From positions 682,001-746,000 of the forward strand of contig CAWBPA010000017.1 in assembly GCA_963790545.1 (NCBI GenBank): 64,000 bases of DNA, read 5' to 3'. Source of the DNA: DATBJG01 sp963790545. GTDB taxonomy: Bacteria > Acidobacteriota > Vicinamibacteria > Vicinamibacterales > JAMQPK01. A program made the translations under genes and the position numbers. Of the stretch, positions 27,501-34,026 are shown one piece after another. Position 1 is the first letter of the stretch, and each line of letters begins with the position of its first letter. The notes below the pieces were generated by a model. That model saw only the letters and a program-made list of their open reading frames with translations, was not told where the DNA came from and made no database searches.

Positions 27501-27717
27501 ACTGGCCCGAGGCGTCAGTGACAACCGTCCGCACTTTCTCTATGAGGACGGGGCTCGATGCTTCGACCGTCACACCGGGCAATACCGCACCCGATGCGTC
27601 CCGGACGGTGCCTGTGAGGGTGCCTTGCGCGAACGCCGCCGAAGGGATGAAGAGAATCGAGACGATCACGACAACCAGCTTCACGGCGTCCGGGATCAGT
27701 GATCTGTTCCTAAGCAT
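24550..27717 (-). CDS. TonB-dependent receptor with carboxypeptidase-regulatory-like domain
   Basis: The 1055-residue product starts at ATG 27717, preceded by GGAGGCAGG; the open frame extends to 27798. A signal peptide (VVVIVSILFIPSAAFAQ) precedes the regulatory-like sandwich (GTLTGTVRDASGAVLPGVTV, GQYRIVELNPGTYSLTFSLPG), the linker EETITVTGETPVVDVQTVRR, a plug with MTVNGMTVAAAFNGGGVSSY and the barrel ending RFVRLNFTVNF. It is very close in plan and wording to the receptor at 987-4193, so they are likely paralogues. The substrate is unknown. Confidence 0.93.
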   Translation of the reverse strand: MLRNRSLIPDAVKLVVVIVSILFIPSAAFAQGTLTGTVRDASGAVLPGVTVEASSPVLIEKVRTVVTDASGQYRIVELNPGTYSLTFSLPGFSLVKRDGIELAGSATLTIPIEMRVGAVEETITVTGETPVVDVQTVRRETVLSGDVISVIPATRTVGALLNATPGLTVDNNGVNATPTMTFFSARGGPTNEGRMTVNGMTVAAAFNGGGVSSYILDSVNVDEVSVTVSGGMGETDIGGPTMNLVPRAGGNSFRGQGFFNSAGDWSRSDNLNDELRAVGITETPGIINSYDASASYGGPILRDRLWFLGSYRRLNTETAVEGIVANANTGNLSRWDWLPDDSLTARQSQGRTMYIGRVTAQVAAKHRISFNHEYQLRCEGAPLKVETDGCHTRGANWIASAGATTSPEASTNYFDFPYYMTQALWTAPLTSRLLLEAGFTRFSYYHAGGPGQLPPDGIFEIGVTEQNGTTINPATGQRYVPRANYAYRALSQYSDNYGNPNNWRASASYVTGAHNLKVGYQGAYLRAETRAVVNPSMLSYTFNQGIPISFGFRLPDWETSDRTSTAALYVQDTWTRGRLTLQGALRYDRAWSWSPAEGNGTTTLSATNQAPITFEKTASVDSFNDLTPRMGVAYDVFGNGKTALKFNLGHYLDSATNDSAYTRNNPANRIARGVLGVVTRNWQDTNGNRVVDCDLLNFGLQTAVDTCGALTGNNLNFGKVGTGLEQVNSDTLRGWGVRENDWQWGVTVQQQLIPRVSVDVGYARRWFQGFTVTDNQNIGPSQYDSWTIAAPLDPRLPGGGGYPITSYVPTVAAAGVAAQNYVTFETDFGDARRNYWHGVDITLNGRLRNGFTFQVGTTTGRAIDDRCATVPKIDSPDTRMNLLSLGSCRDEDPFETTLRGLATYTIPKIDVQISATLRSQPAFELGTGSGTVGPNANGAIWQVPNSVVQQQLGRLPVGSLPNGTTNVLLIDNEHRMYVDGRRNQIDMRIAKVLRFGQTRSDIGLDLFNMLNTNYATAYTSTYQYSPGNTLQGGTWLNPTSIYTPRFVRLNFTVNF

Positions 27718-28231
27718 GGTCCTGCCTCCAGCCGCAAAGCGCCGCTGACCGGCGCAACGGCCAATAGCCCCCTCGGATGGCCGAAATCTACTCTTCACGC
27801 ACCCCCCTGGTCTTCAAGGCTCACTTACTTGAAGCACACCTGCCGGACGCTGCGGCGTGTCCACACGTCGCGGATGACGGCAACGCACACCAACAGGCAA
27901 AAGCGCCCGCGGAAACGTTTTCATCAGAGTGATATCCCATTTATACGCCTTCATCACATCCGGAATCAATGATGATCCGGCGATAGCTCGGCTGTAATTC
28001 ATCACATCGTGCAGGATTTGACCACTCGTTACTCTTGCGCCGATGCCTTTCAAGCCGTGCAGGAGATAAGCACACTCCCTGAGACAGTTACGCGGGCCAG
28101 TGCCGGGATGATACAGACAATGATGAGTTCGGAATTCCTGACCGGATGACCGACCATCCGACGAGGGTCCAATCCCGGCCCAGTGTAGAATCCCCACCCA
28201 ATCTTCAGGTTCCAGGGAGGCATCCACCCCC
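27718..28231. other. 514-base gap without a supported gene
   Basis: This interval separates the divergent TonB receptor and ABC transporter genes and should hold promoters for both. A minus-strand frame (27814-28233) crosses it but has no ribosome site, no family resemblance and biased composition. A short AGGGAGG lies 12 bases upstream of the ABC start. Nothing else was recognised. Confidence 0.5.
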
Positions 28232-29017
28232 ATGATTCACGTTGAGAATCTGGCCAAGGTCTTTGGCGAGATCAAGGCCGTCGACGACATCTCGTTCAGC
28301 GTCGGCGCCGGCGAGATCTTTGCCTTTCTCGGCCCGAACGGGGCCGGCAAGACGACGACCATCCAGATGCTGACGACACTCCAGCGTCCGACGCGCGGGA
28401 CGATGAAGCTGGACGGTCTGGATCCGGTGTCACAGCCGCTACAGGCGCGAAGCCGATTCGGTATCGTCTTCCAGGACCCCAGTCTCGACGTCGAGTTGAC
28501 GGCATTCGAGAACATGGATCTCCATGGTGCGCTCTATCACGTGCCGCGGAAGACGCGTCTCGAACGGATCAAGACCCTGCTCACGCTGTTCGAGCTTTGG
28601 GATCGGCGCGATTCGCTGGTCAAAACGTTCTCGGGAGGCATGAAGCGACGGCTCGAAATCGCGCGCGGCCTGCTCCACACGCCGAAGATCTTGTTTCTCG
28701 ATGAGCCGACGCTTGGCCTCGATCCGCAAAGCCGCAACCAGCTCTGGACGCATGTCAAACACCTCAACGAAACGGAAGGTGTGACGGTCTTTCTGACCAC
28801 CCACTACATGGACGAAGCGGAACGGACGGCCCACCGGATTGCGATCATCGATCACGGCCGGATCGTCGCGCAGGGCACGTCACAGGACCTCAAACAGCAA
28901 ACCGGGGCGGATTCTCTGGAAGGCGCGTTCCTGGCGCTGACCGGGTCGACCATCCGCGACGAACGAGCCGACGGCGCGGAACAAATGCGGCAGATGGCCA
29001 GAATGTGGAGGCGATAA
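28232..29017 (+). CDS. ABC transporter ATP-binding protein, DrrA-type
   Basis: This 261-residue ATPase carries Walker A GPNGAGKT (about residues 35-42), Q-loop FQDPSLD, signature FSGGMKRRLEIARGLL (about 134), Walker B ILFLDEPTLGLDP (about 155) and the switch histidine TTHYMDEAER. The C-terminal extension resembles that of multidrug/daunorubicin-type exporters. It is paired with the permease gene 3 bases downstream, forming an ABC-2 exporter at the inner membrane. The substrate (drug, lipid or polysaccharide) cannot be told. Confidence 0.95.
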   Translation: MIHVENLAKVFGEIKAVDDISFSVGAGEIFAFLGPNGAGKTTTIQMLTTLQRPTRGTMKLDGLDPVSQPLQARSRFGIVFQDPSLDVELTAFENMDLHGALYHVPRKTRLERIKTLLTLFELWDRRDSLVKTFSGGMKRRLEIARGLLHTPKILFLDEPTLGLDPQSRNQLWTHVKHLNETEGVTVFLTTHYMDEAERTAHRIAIIDHGRIVAQGTSQDLKQQTGADSLEGAFLALTGSTIRDERADGAEQMRQMARMWRR

Positions 29018-29020
29018 ATC

Positions 29021-29767
29021 GTGACGGTCGTCTACTACCTGTGGCTTCGTGAGGTGAAGCGGTACTTGCGGTCGCGTCCGCAAATCATCGGGTCGATCGC
29101 TCAGCCGCTCCTGTACTTACTCGTGCTTGGCTTCGGCCTCGGGCCGGTGTTCGAACAGTCCGGTCAGGGCAGTTATCTGCAATTCATCGCGCCGGGTGTC
29201 GTGGGGATGGCCATTCTCTTCACGTCAATTTTCTCGGGCATCGGACTCCTCTGGGATCGACAGTTTGGCTTTCTCAAGGAAACCCTGGTCGCGCCGGTGC
29301 CTCGCCTGCAGATCATGCTGGGCCGCACCCTTGGCGGCGCAACCATTGCCGTCATTCAGGGCACACTCATCCTCATCGTGTGCATCGTAGCCGGCTTCCG
29401 ACCGCAGAGCATTGCGGCCCTTCCACTCGCGTTTGCCTTCATGCTGCTGGTGGGCCTGGTGTTTGCCGGACTCGGCACGGCGATCGGATCGACACTCAAA
29501 GACATGCAGGGCTTCCAGCTCATCATGAACTTCCTGGTGATGCCGATCTTCTTTTTGTCGGGTGCCCTCTTTCCCCTGAACAACCTGCCCAGAGCGCTCA
29601 CGGTTGCCACGCGGATGGATCCGCTCTCGTACGGCATTGACGGCCTGCGTGGCTCGCTGATTGGTGTAGCCCAGTTTGGCGCGGCTACGAACGCAGCCGT
29701 CCTGGTTGGCGTGGCTTCGGGATTTCTCGTGCTGGGAGCGTGGGCGTTCTCGAAAATTCAGATATAG
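29021..29767 (+). CDS. ABC-2 type transporter permease
   Basis: The protein has 248 residues from GTG 29021 (GAGGCGATAAATC upstream overlaps the end of the ATPase gene). About six membrane segments are visible, including IGSIAQPLLYLLVLGFGLGP, GMAILFTSIFSGIGLL and ALPLAFAFMLLVGLVFAGLG, with the ABC-2 landmarks FLKETLVAPVPR and NFLVMPIFFLSGALFPLNNLP. It forms the membrane part of the exporter with the upstream ATPase. Confidence 0.93.
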   Translation: MTVVYYLWLREVKRYLRSRPQIIGSIAQPLLYLLVLGFGLGPVFEQSGQGSYLQFIAPGVVGMAILFTSIFSGIGLLWDRQFGFLKETLVAPVPRLQIMLGRTLGGATIAVIQGTLILIVCIVAGFRPQSIAALPLAFAFMLLVGLVFAGLGTAIGSTLKDMQGFQLIMNFLVMPIFFLSGALFPLNNLPRALTVATRMDPLSYGIDGLRGSLIGVAQFGAATNAAVLVGVASGFLVLGAWAFSKIQI

Positions 29768-29784
29768 GAGGATACGAAGCTCTT

Positions 29785-29848
29785 ACCACAGAGGTCACGG
29801 AGGTCACAGAGTAGTTTTGGTTAAGCCATCTCTGTGTCCTCTGTGGTG
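29785..29848. repeat. Word-like inverted repeat (ACCACAGAGG type), possible bidirectional terminator
   Basis: The left arm ACCACAGAGGTCACGGAGG with TCACAGAG (29785-29811) pairs with CTCTGTGTCCTCTGTGGT (29830-29847). It sits exactly between the ends of the ABC operon and the convergent secreted-family gene, where a terminator acting in both directions would be expected. Confidence 0.65.
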
Positions 29849-29858
29849 AAGTGTTCAG

Positions 29859-30995
29859 TTATTGTTCGGGCGGTCCAAACAACGCGGCCTCCGGCCGCAA
29901 CAGCGAGCTGTCATCGCCAACCGTCTGGCCAAACGTCAACTCCTGCACCGGCCGCCTGGGGCGGACGATTCCCCTGGCTCGATCCTCCACGAGCGCGCGA
30001 TCCTCGGCTCGTTCAGCCGAGAGCGACTGGCTGATGGCGTAGTTGCCTTCGTGGCAGTCGTACGGCAGAAGCACTCCCCCCGCGAGCGGGGTCAGCGGCA
30101 TTGAGATGGTGAACGGCCTCGAATAGGTCACCGGATCGTCCACGGTCACCTGGTACTGAAGGACATCGTTGGCGACGCGCTTGATCCGCTCCGTCAGTTT
30201 CATCCGCGCGCTGTGACGAAGCCCGTTGCCGTTCGGGCCGATGCTTGTCTTGTCGGTCAGGTTCGTGGTCTCGACAACCAGCTCATCACCCTGCCAGCGC
30301 CCGCGTGAGTCGCCAAGATACTGGCGGACGGCCTGTCCCACGTGCGGCCGGCCATCGGTGTAAATCACGCGTGTGTCGTGCACCATCTCGTAGCTGATCG
30401 CCACGACTCCGGGCGCTTGAACAATCCGGTTGCCGTTGCCATAAATCACGCGAAGCACAGAACCGATCACGCCTCGAGTAATACAACGGTCGTACAGCGT
30501 GAAATCCTCGGTGCTGTCGAACGGACCTGGACCAAACGTACCTTCATCGCGTGGTGCCGTGCGCAGCTGACCTGCTGGCGTCACCTCGGGCATGCGTCCA
30601 TCCGGTGGATCGACAATCAACGACGTCTGCCGAAACGCCCTCGTCGCGAAATCGCCTCGGAACGAGCCGATCGCGGTCTCGGCATTCCGCACGCCCCCTT
30701 CCACCTGCTTGACGCGCGCCGCAAATTCCTGGTCGTTCTGGTAGAGACGGTTGCCATACCGTTGGGGCCGCGTCAGCGGGATCATGCTCGTGTCGTCGCT
30801 GCTCCAGACTCCTTGCAGGTCCGGTTCCCCCCAGGAGGTTCGCGGCGACGCGTACGCAGTGGGCGCGGCCCCATTGCCTGCGGTGACAACAAGTGGCGGT
30901 GCATTGGCACTGCTCGTCTGACCCGACACCCCCAACGACACCAGCATCGGCGACATCAACAGCACGGCCGCAACGACGAGTACTCGTTGACCCAT
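29859..30995 (-). CDS. Secreted protein of the unnamed GDTLVV-type family, CHEGNY subgroup
   Basis: This 378-residue protein starts at ATG 30995 behind GAAAGGAG with a signal peptide (MGQRVLVVAAVLLMSPMLVS). Landmarks: SPRTSWGEPDLQGVWSSDDT, SFRGDFATRAFRQTSLIVDP, DRCITRGVIGSVLRVIYGNG, ISYEMVHDTRVIYTDGRP, LGDSRGRWQGDELVVETTNL, then VLQYQVTVDDPVTYSRPFTI and LLPYDCHEGNYAISQSLSAE. It is the closest intact relative of the broken gene at 59475-60630. The phrase YGNGNRIVQAPGVVAISYEM is a conserved strand-loop-strand. Its function is unknown and it is presumed periplasmic or secreted. Confidence 0.85.
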   Translation of the reverse strand: MGQRVLVVAAVLLMSPMLVSLGVSGQTSSANAPPLVVTAGNGAAPTAYASPRTSWGEPDLQGVWSSDDTSMIPLTRPQRYGNRLYQNDQEFAARVKQVEGGVRNAETAIGSFRGDFATRAFRQTSLIVDPPDGRMPEVTPAGQLRTAPRDEGTFGPGPFDSTEDFTLYDRCITRGVIGSVLRVIYGNGNRIVQAPGVVAISYEMVHDTRVIYTDGRPHVGQAVRQYLGDSRGRWQGDELVVETTNLTDKTSIGPNGNGLRHSARMKLTERIKRVANDVLQYQVTVDDPVTYSRPFTISMPLTPLAGGVLLPYDCHEGNYAISQSLSAERAEDRALVEDRARGIVRPRRPVQELTFGQTVGDDSSLLRPEAALFGPPEQ

Positions 30996-31025
30996 GGAAA
31001 TGCTCCTTTCCACTGCGCGGCAATT

Positions 31026-31115
31026 GTGACACAGCACCCTGCACAGCACCAGGCACCCAGCACCCCGCACCCGGCACAGCACCAGGCACCAAGCACCAAG
31101 CACTCGGCACCCGGG
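31026..31115. repeat. Low-complexity GCACCAGGCACC-type intergenic repeat
   Basis: About 90 bases consist of degenerate 7-8-base words such as CAGCACC, AGGCACC and AAGCACC. The block lies between the divergent secreted-family gene and the O-demethylase gene. Confidence 0.7.
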
Positions 31116-31145
31116 CCTTGCCCGCACCGTGTAAAATCAGCAGCC

Positions 31146-32519
31146 ATGAGCCACCAAAATCTGGAAGACGTTTTACAAGCCGCCGGGAATCCTGTCGATC
31201 TGTTGCGTAATTCGCAGATCGGTCCGTATGCGTTTCCGGTGGTGAAATCCGAGTTCACAAACTGGAGAGACGAACAACGCGCCTGGCGGGAGACGTGCGC
31301 ACTCTTCGACCAGTCCCATCACATGACCGAGCTTCATATCCACGGGCCTGACGCCCTCAAATTGCTCTCCGATCTCGCCATCAACAGCTTCAAGAACTTC
31401 AAGGTCAATCAAGCCAAGCAGTTCGTGGCCTGCAACCATCAGGGCTACGTCATTGGCGATGCCATCCTCTTTCATCTCGACGAGAATCGACTCAGTCTGG
31501 TCGGGCGACCGCCTGCCGAAAACTGGGTGCAGTACCACGCGGAGACCGGCAAGTATGCCGTCACCGCCGAGCGGGACGAGAGATCGGCCGTCAATCAGGG
31601 GCGACGAAAATCGTTTCGTTACCAGGTCCAGGGGCCCAAGGCTCTCCAGGTCATGGAGAAGGTGACGCGCAAACCCGCGCCCGACATCCGGTTTTTTTAC
31701 ATGGATGTCTTCAACATCGCGGGTCATGACGTGCGCGCGCTGCGCCATGGCATGGTCGGACAACCCGGATGGGAGCTCTTTGGTCCCTGGGAGCACGGCG
31801 AGGAAGTCCGCAACGCCATCGTCGAAGCCGGTCAGGAGTTCGGCATTCGACAGGTGGGCTCACGGGCCTACCCCACCACGTGTCTCGAATCGGGGTGGAT
31901 TCCCTCTCCGCTCCCGGCGGTGTACGTTGGTGAAGAATTGAAGGGCTACAGAAAGTGGCTGGGCTCGAAGAGCTACGAAGCCATGGCATCACTCGGTGGC
32001 AGTTACTACTCCAGCGACATCACCGACTACTACCTGACCCCCTACGACCTTGGCTACGGCCCCTTCGTCAAATTCGATCACGACTTCATTGGACGACAGG
32101 CGCTGGAAAAAATGGCCGACCGGCCGAAACGCAACAAAGTCACGCTGGTCTGGAACGGCGAGGATGTCGCACGGGTTTGCGAGTCGCTGTTCGACGCAGG
32201 CAGCGATATCGTCAAATACATCGACTTGCCGCTTGCGAACTATTCGACGCTGCCGTACGACAAAGTGCTGAAAGACGGCAAGACCATCGGACTGTCAACC
32301 TACACGGGATACACGTACAACGAGCGCGCGATGGTTTCGCTGGCGATGCTCGATGTCAAATACAGCGATCCGGGAACCGAAGTCACGCTGGTGTGGGGTG
32401 AGGAAGGACGCGGATCCACGAAACCGACGGTGGAACGCCACAAACAGACCAACATCCGGGCGACGGTGGCTCCGGTGCCAATTTCTGCCGTTGCCCGTGA
32501 ATCGTATCGACCACGGTAA
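31146..32519 (+). CDS. GcvT-like tetrahydrofolate-dependent O-demethylase (LigM/DesA-like)
   Basis: The 457-residue protein (ATG 31146) matches by eye the LigM/DesA vanillate/syringate O-demethylase group: NLEDVLQAAGNPVDLLRNSQ at the N-terminus, YPVV-like AFPVVKSEFTNWRDEQ, LFDQSHHMTELHIHGPDALK, QVQGPKALQVMEKV, ALRHGMVGQPGWELFGPWEH, GSRAYPTTCLESGWIPSPLP, YDLGYGPFVKFDHDFIGRQA and the C-terminal PVPISAVARESYRPR. Such enzymes move a methyl group from a methoxy-aromatic to tetrahydrofolate in the cytoplasm during degradation of lignin-derived compounds. The frame extends back to 30342, but that part is antisense to another gene. No folate-C1 genes are adjacent, so the exact substrate is uncertain. 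Confidence 0.85.
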   Translation: MSHQNLEDVLQAAGNPVDLLRNSQIGPYAFPVVKSEFTNWRDEQRAWRETCALFDQSHHMTELHIHGPDALKLLSDLAINSFKNFKVNQAKQFVACNHQGYVIGDAILFHLDENRLSLVGRPPAENWVQYHAETGKYAVTAERDERSAVNQGRRKSFRYQVQGPKALQVMEKVTRKPAPDIRFFYMDVFNIAGHDVRALRHGMVGQPGWELFGPWEHGEEVRNAIVEAGQEFGIRQVGSRAYPTTCLESGWIPSPLPAVYVGEELKGYRKWLGSKSYEAMASLGGSYYSSDITDYYLTPYDLGYGPFVKFDHDFIGRQALEKMADRPKRNKVTLVWNGEDVARVCESLFDAGSDIVKYIDLPLANYSTLPYDKVLKDGKTIGLSTYTGYTYNERAMVSLAMLDVKYSDPGTEVTLVWGEEGRGSTKPTVERHKQTNIRATVAPVPISAVARESYRPR

Positions 32520-32552
32520 CCTTTCGACGTTGCCTAGGGACACCGTCATCCA

Positions 32553-32574
32553 CGCGGGGGCTAAAGCCCCCGCG
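32553..32574. repeat. TAAA-loop hairpin repeat, copy 4
   Basis: CGCGGGGGC-TAAA-GCCCCCGCG is a perfect 9-base-pair stem followed by CTACTT. It lies between the stops of two convergent genes; the CTA of the flank supplies the TAG stop of the minus-strand DUF6152 gene. It is the reverse-complement twin of copy 6 at 56755-56776. Confidence 0.88.
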
Positions 32575-32982
32575 CTACTTCACGGCAAATCCCGCGCGCG
32601 GGTTGAGCTTCTTGCCGCTGGCCAACACAGCGTCAATCCAAAGCGCAGCCGGGCGGCCATCTTTCATGGGATGCCCGGTGATGGTGAGTTTGGTGCCGGG
32701 CATCAAATCGCTCTTGCGGATGCCGGCTCGCCCGAGCGTGCTGGGCCCTTCGGCTTCGAACCCCCAGGTCGTGACTTTGCCATTCTTGTCGGTCACGTCC
32801 ACGAGCAGCCACGAATGCGGGTTCGTGAACTGAAACTCCTTCACGACGCCTTCGACCGTGATGCTCTTTTTCTCGTCGAACATGGCCGCCGAGTGATGAG
32901 CCAGGGCCGTGAGGCCCATCACCATCAGAGCACCGATACCAACCAGCATCGACACAATGGATCTACTCATGGCTCGTCTCAC
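32575..32982 (-). CDS. DUF6152 family exported protein
   Basis: The protein has 131-135 residues. Two starts are possible: GTG 32982, which overlaps the TGA stop of the upstream gene as GTGA and would allow translational coupling, or ATG 32970. The signal peptide ends VMGLTALAHHSAAMFDEKKS (AHHS hallmark). The domain continues ITVEGVVKEFQFTNPHSWLL, WGFEAEGPSTLGRAGIRKSD and PGTKLTITGHPMKDGRPAAL, as in the family. It is translationally linked to the secreted-family gene 32979-33911. Function unknown. Confidence 0.87.
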   Translation of the reverse strand: MRRAMSRSIVSMLVGIGALMVMGLTALAHHSAAMFDEKKSITVEGVVKEFQFTNPHSWLLVDVTDKNGKVTTWGFEAEGPSTLGRAGIRKSDLMPGTKLTITGHPMKDGRPAALWIDAVLASGKKLNPRAGFAVK

Positions 32983-33911
32983 TTCTTGTTGTCTTCCGGT
33001 GTAAACGTGAAACCCTGAAACTGCGTGGTGCCGTCCTGGGTCTGGAACACGGCATTGTTCTGGTTTTCAGCGCAGTTCCAATAACGAAGGCGCAGCATCT
33101 TGTCCGGGTCGCTCAGCTTCCCGTACAGTTGTTTCACATACCACGGTTCCGCGAGGGCTGGCGGGTCGTACACCCACACGTCGGCGGCAACTGACTTATC
33201 GTCGGCCTTGTACCAAATCTCTACCGTTTCCACCTGGTCCGTGTAATCGGGATTCGACCGCTGATAGATACCGGCCTGCAGCTGATTGGTGTGGACTACG
33301 AGCTTGTGGCCGTCCCAAAAACCAATCGAATCGCCGTTGTACAGAGGATATCGCTCGGCTTCGGGCACATGGTCGCGGCCGTCGGTGTAGATTCGGCGGA
33401 CGTCGTTCACCATTTCGTTGATGAGCCACGTTTGATCTGGGGTCACGATGAACTCGCGTAAGAACGGCTCCGTCAGCCAGCGGGGATGTCCAGGTGGCGC
33501 GCACGTGGAGATCGGGTCCCACTCGATGCCAACCTTCACATCTTCGATTCGTTTCAGCATCTTCGCCTGATATTCGGGCGTCAGCTTGGCGGTCGGTAGC
33601 CCGCCGGCGGGTTGATCGGGATCGAAGGTGAACCCCTTGTCCGCCGGTCGTGAATACACACCGCTCCAGTCCGGGAGATTGTTCGAGACGAGCCGCTGGC
33701 CACCGTTGGCTTCCTTGCGCAGCGCTTGATAGAGATCCCAGGCCGTCTTGTGTTGGCGCCCAAGCTCAATCTTCTGTTCTTTCGTACGCTCTGGGATTCG
33801 CGCGGTGGTCGTCCCCCTCGTCGGCGCATCCACAACCCCTGTGGCGCACGCTGACGAGAGCGCCGCACACATCGTCAATACGGCCGAAAAGGCGAGCATT
33901 CGCTTGCCCAT
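32979..33911 (-). CDS. Secreted lipoprotein-like member of the GDTLVV-type family
   Basis: The 310-residue product starts at ATG 33911 behind GAAAGGACG. The leader ends MCAALSSACATG, and its cysteine suggests a lipoprotein. Landmarks: LPDWSGVYSRPADKG, LTPEYQAKMLKRIEDVKVGI, CAPPGHPRWLTEPFLREFIV, INEMVNDVRRIYTDGRDH and the core GDSIGFWDGHKLVVHTNQLQ, then YTDQVETVEIWYKAD and a C-terminal RLRYWNCAENQNNAVFQTQ. The CAEN motif corresponds in place to CHEGN of the other subgroup. It resembles the 439-residue protein at 4971-6290, and both are followed by a DUF6152 gene. Confidence 0.85.
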   Translation of the reverse strand: MGKRMLAFSAVLTMCAALSSACATGVVDAPTRGTTTARIPERTKEQKIELGRQHKTAWDLYQALRKEANGGQRLVSNNLPDWSGVYSRPADKGFTFDPDQPAGGLPTAKLTPEYQAKMLKRIEDVKVGIEWDPISTCAPPGHPRWLTEPFLREFIVTPDQTWLINEMVNDVRRIYTDGRDHVPEAERYPLYNGDSIGFWDGHKLVVHTNQLQAGIYQRSNPDYTDQVETVEIWYKADDKSVAADVWVYDPPALAEPWYVKQLYGKLSDPDKMLRLRYWNCAENQNNAVFQTQDGTTQFQGFTFTPEDNKK

Positions 33912-34026
33912 ACACGCGTCCTTTCGGTTCAATCCAGATGGTCTGGATTCGAAGATGGACCAACAGCAGAAGCCCACGGGCAAATTTTGCCACAAACGTG
34001 GGCCTGCCTTCTCGAAAATGCTGTTC

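Noticed and set aside
27814..28233. Minus-strand frame of 139 residues in the gap before the ABC transporter
   Set aside because: No ribosome site, no recognisable domain and an unusual composition; it starts on top of the ABC gene start.
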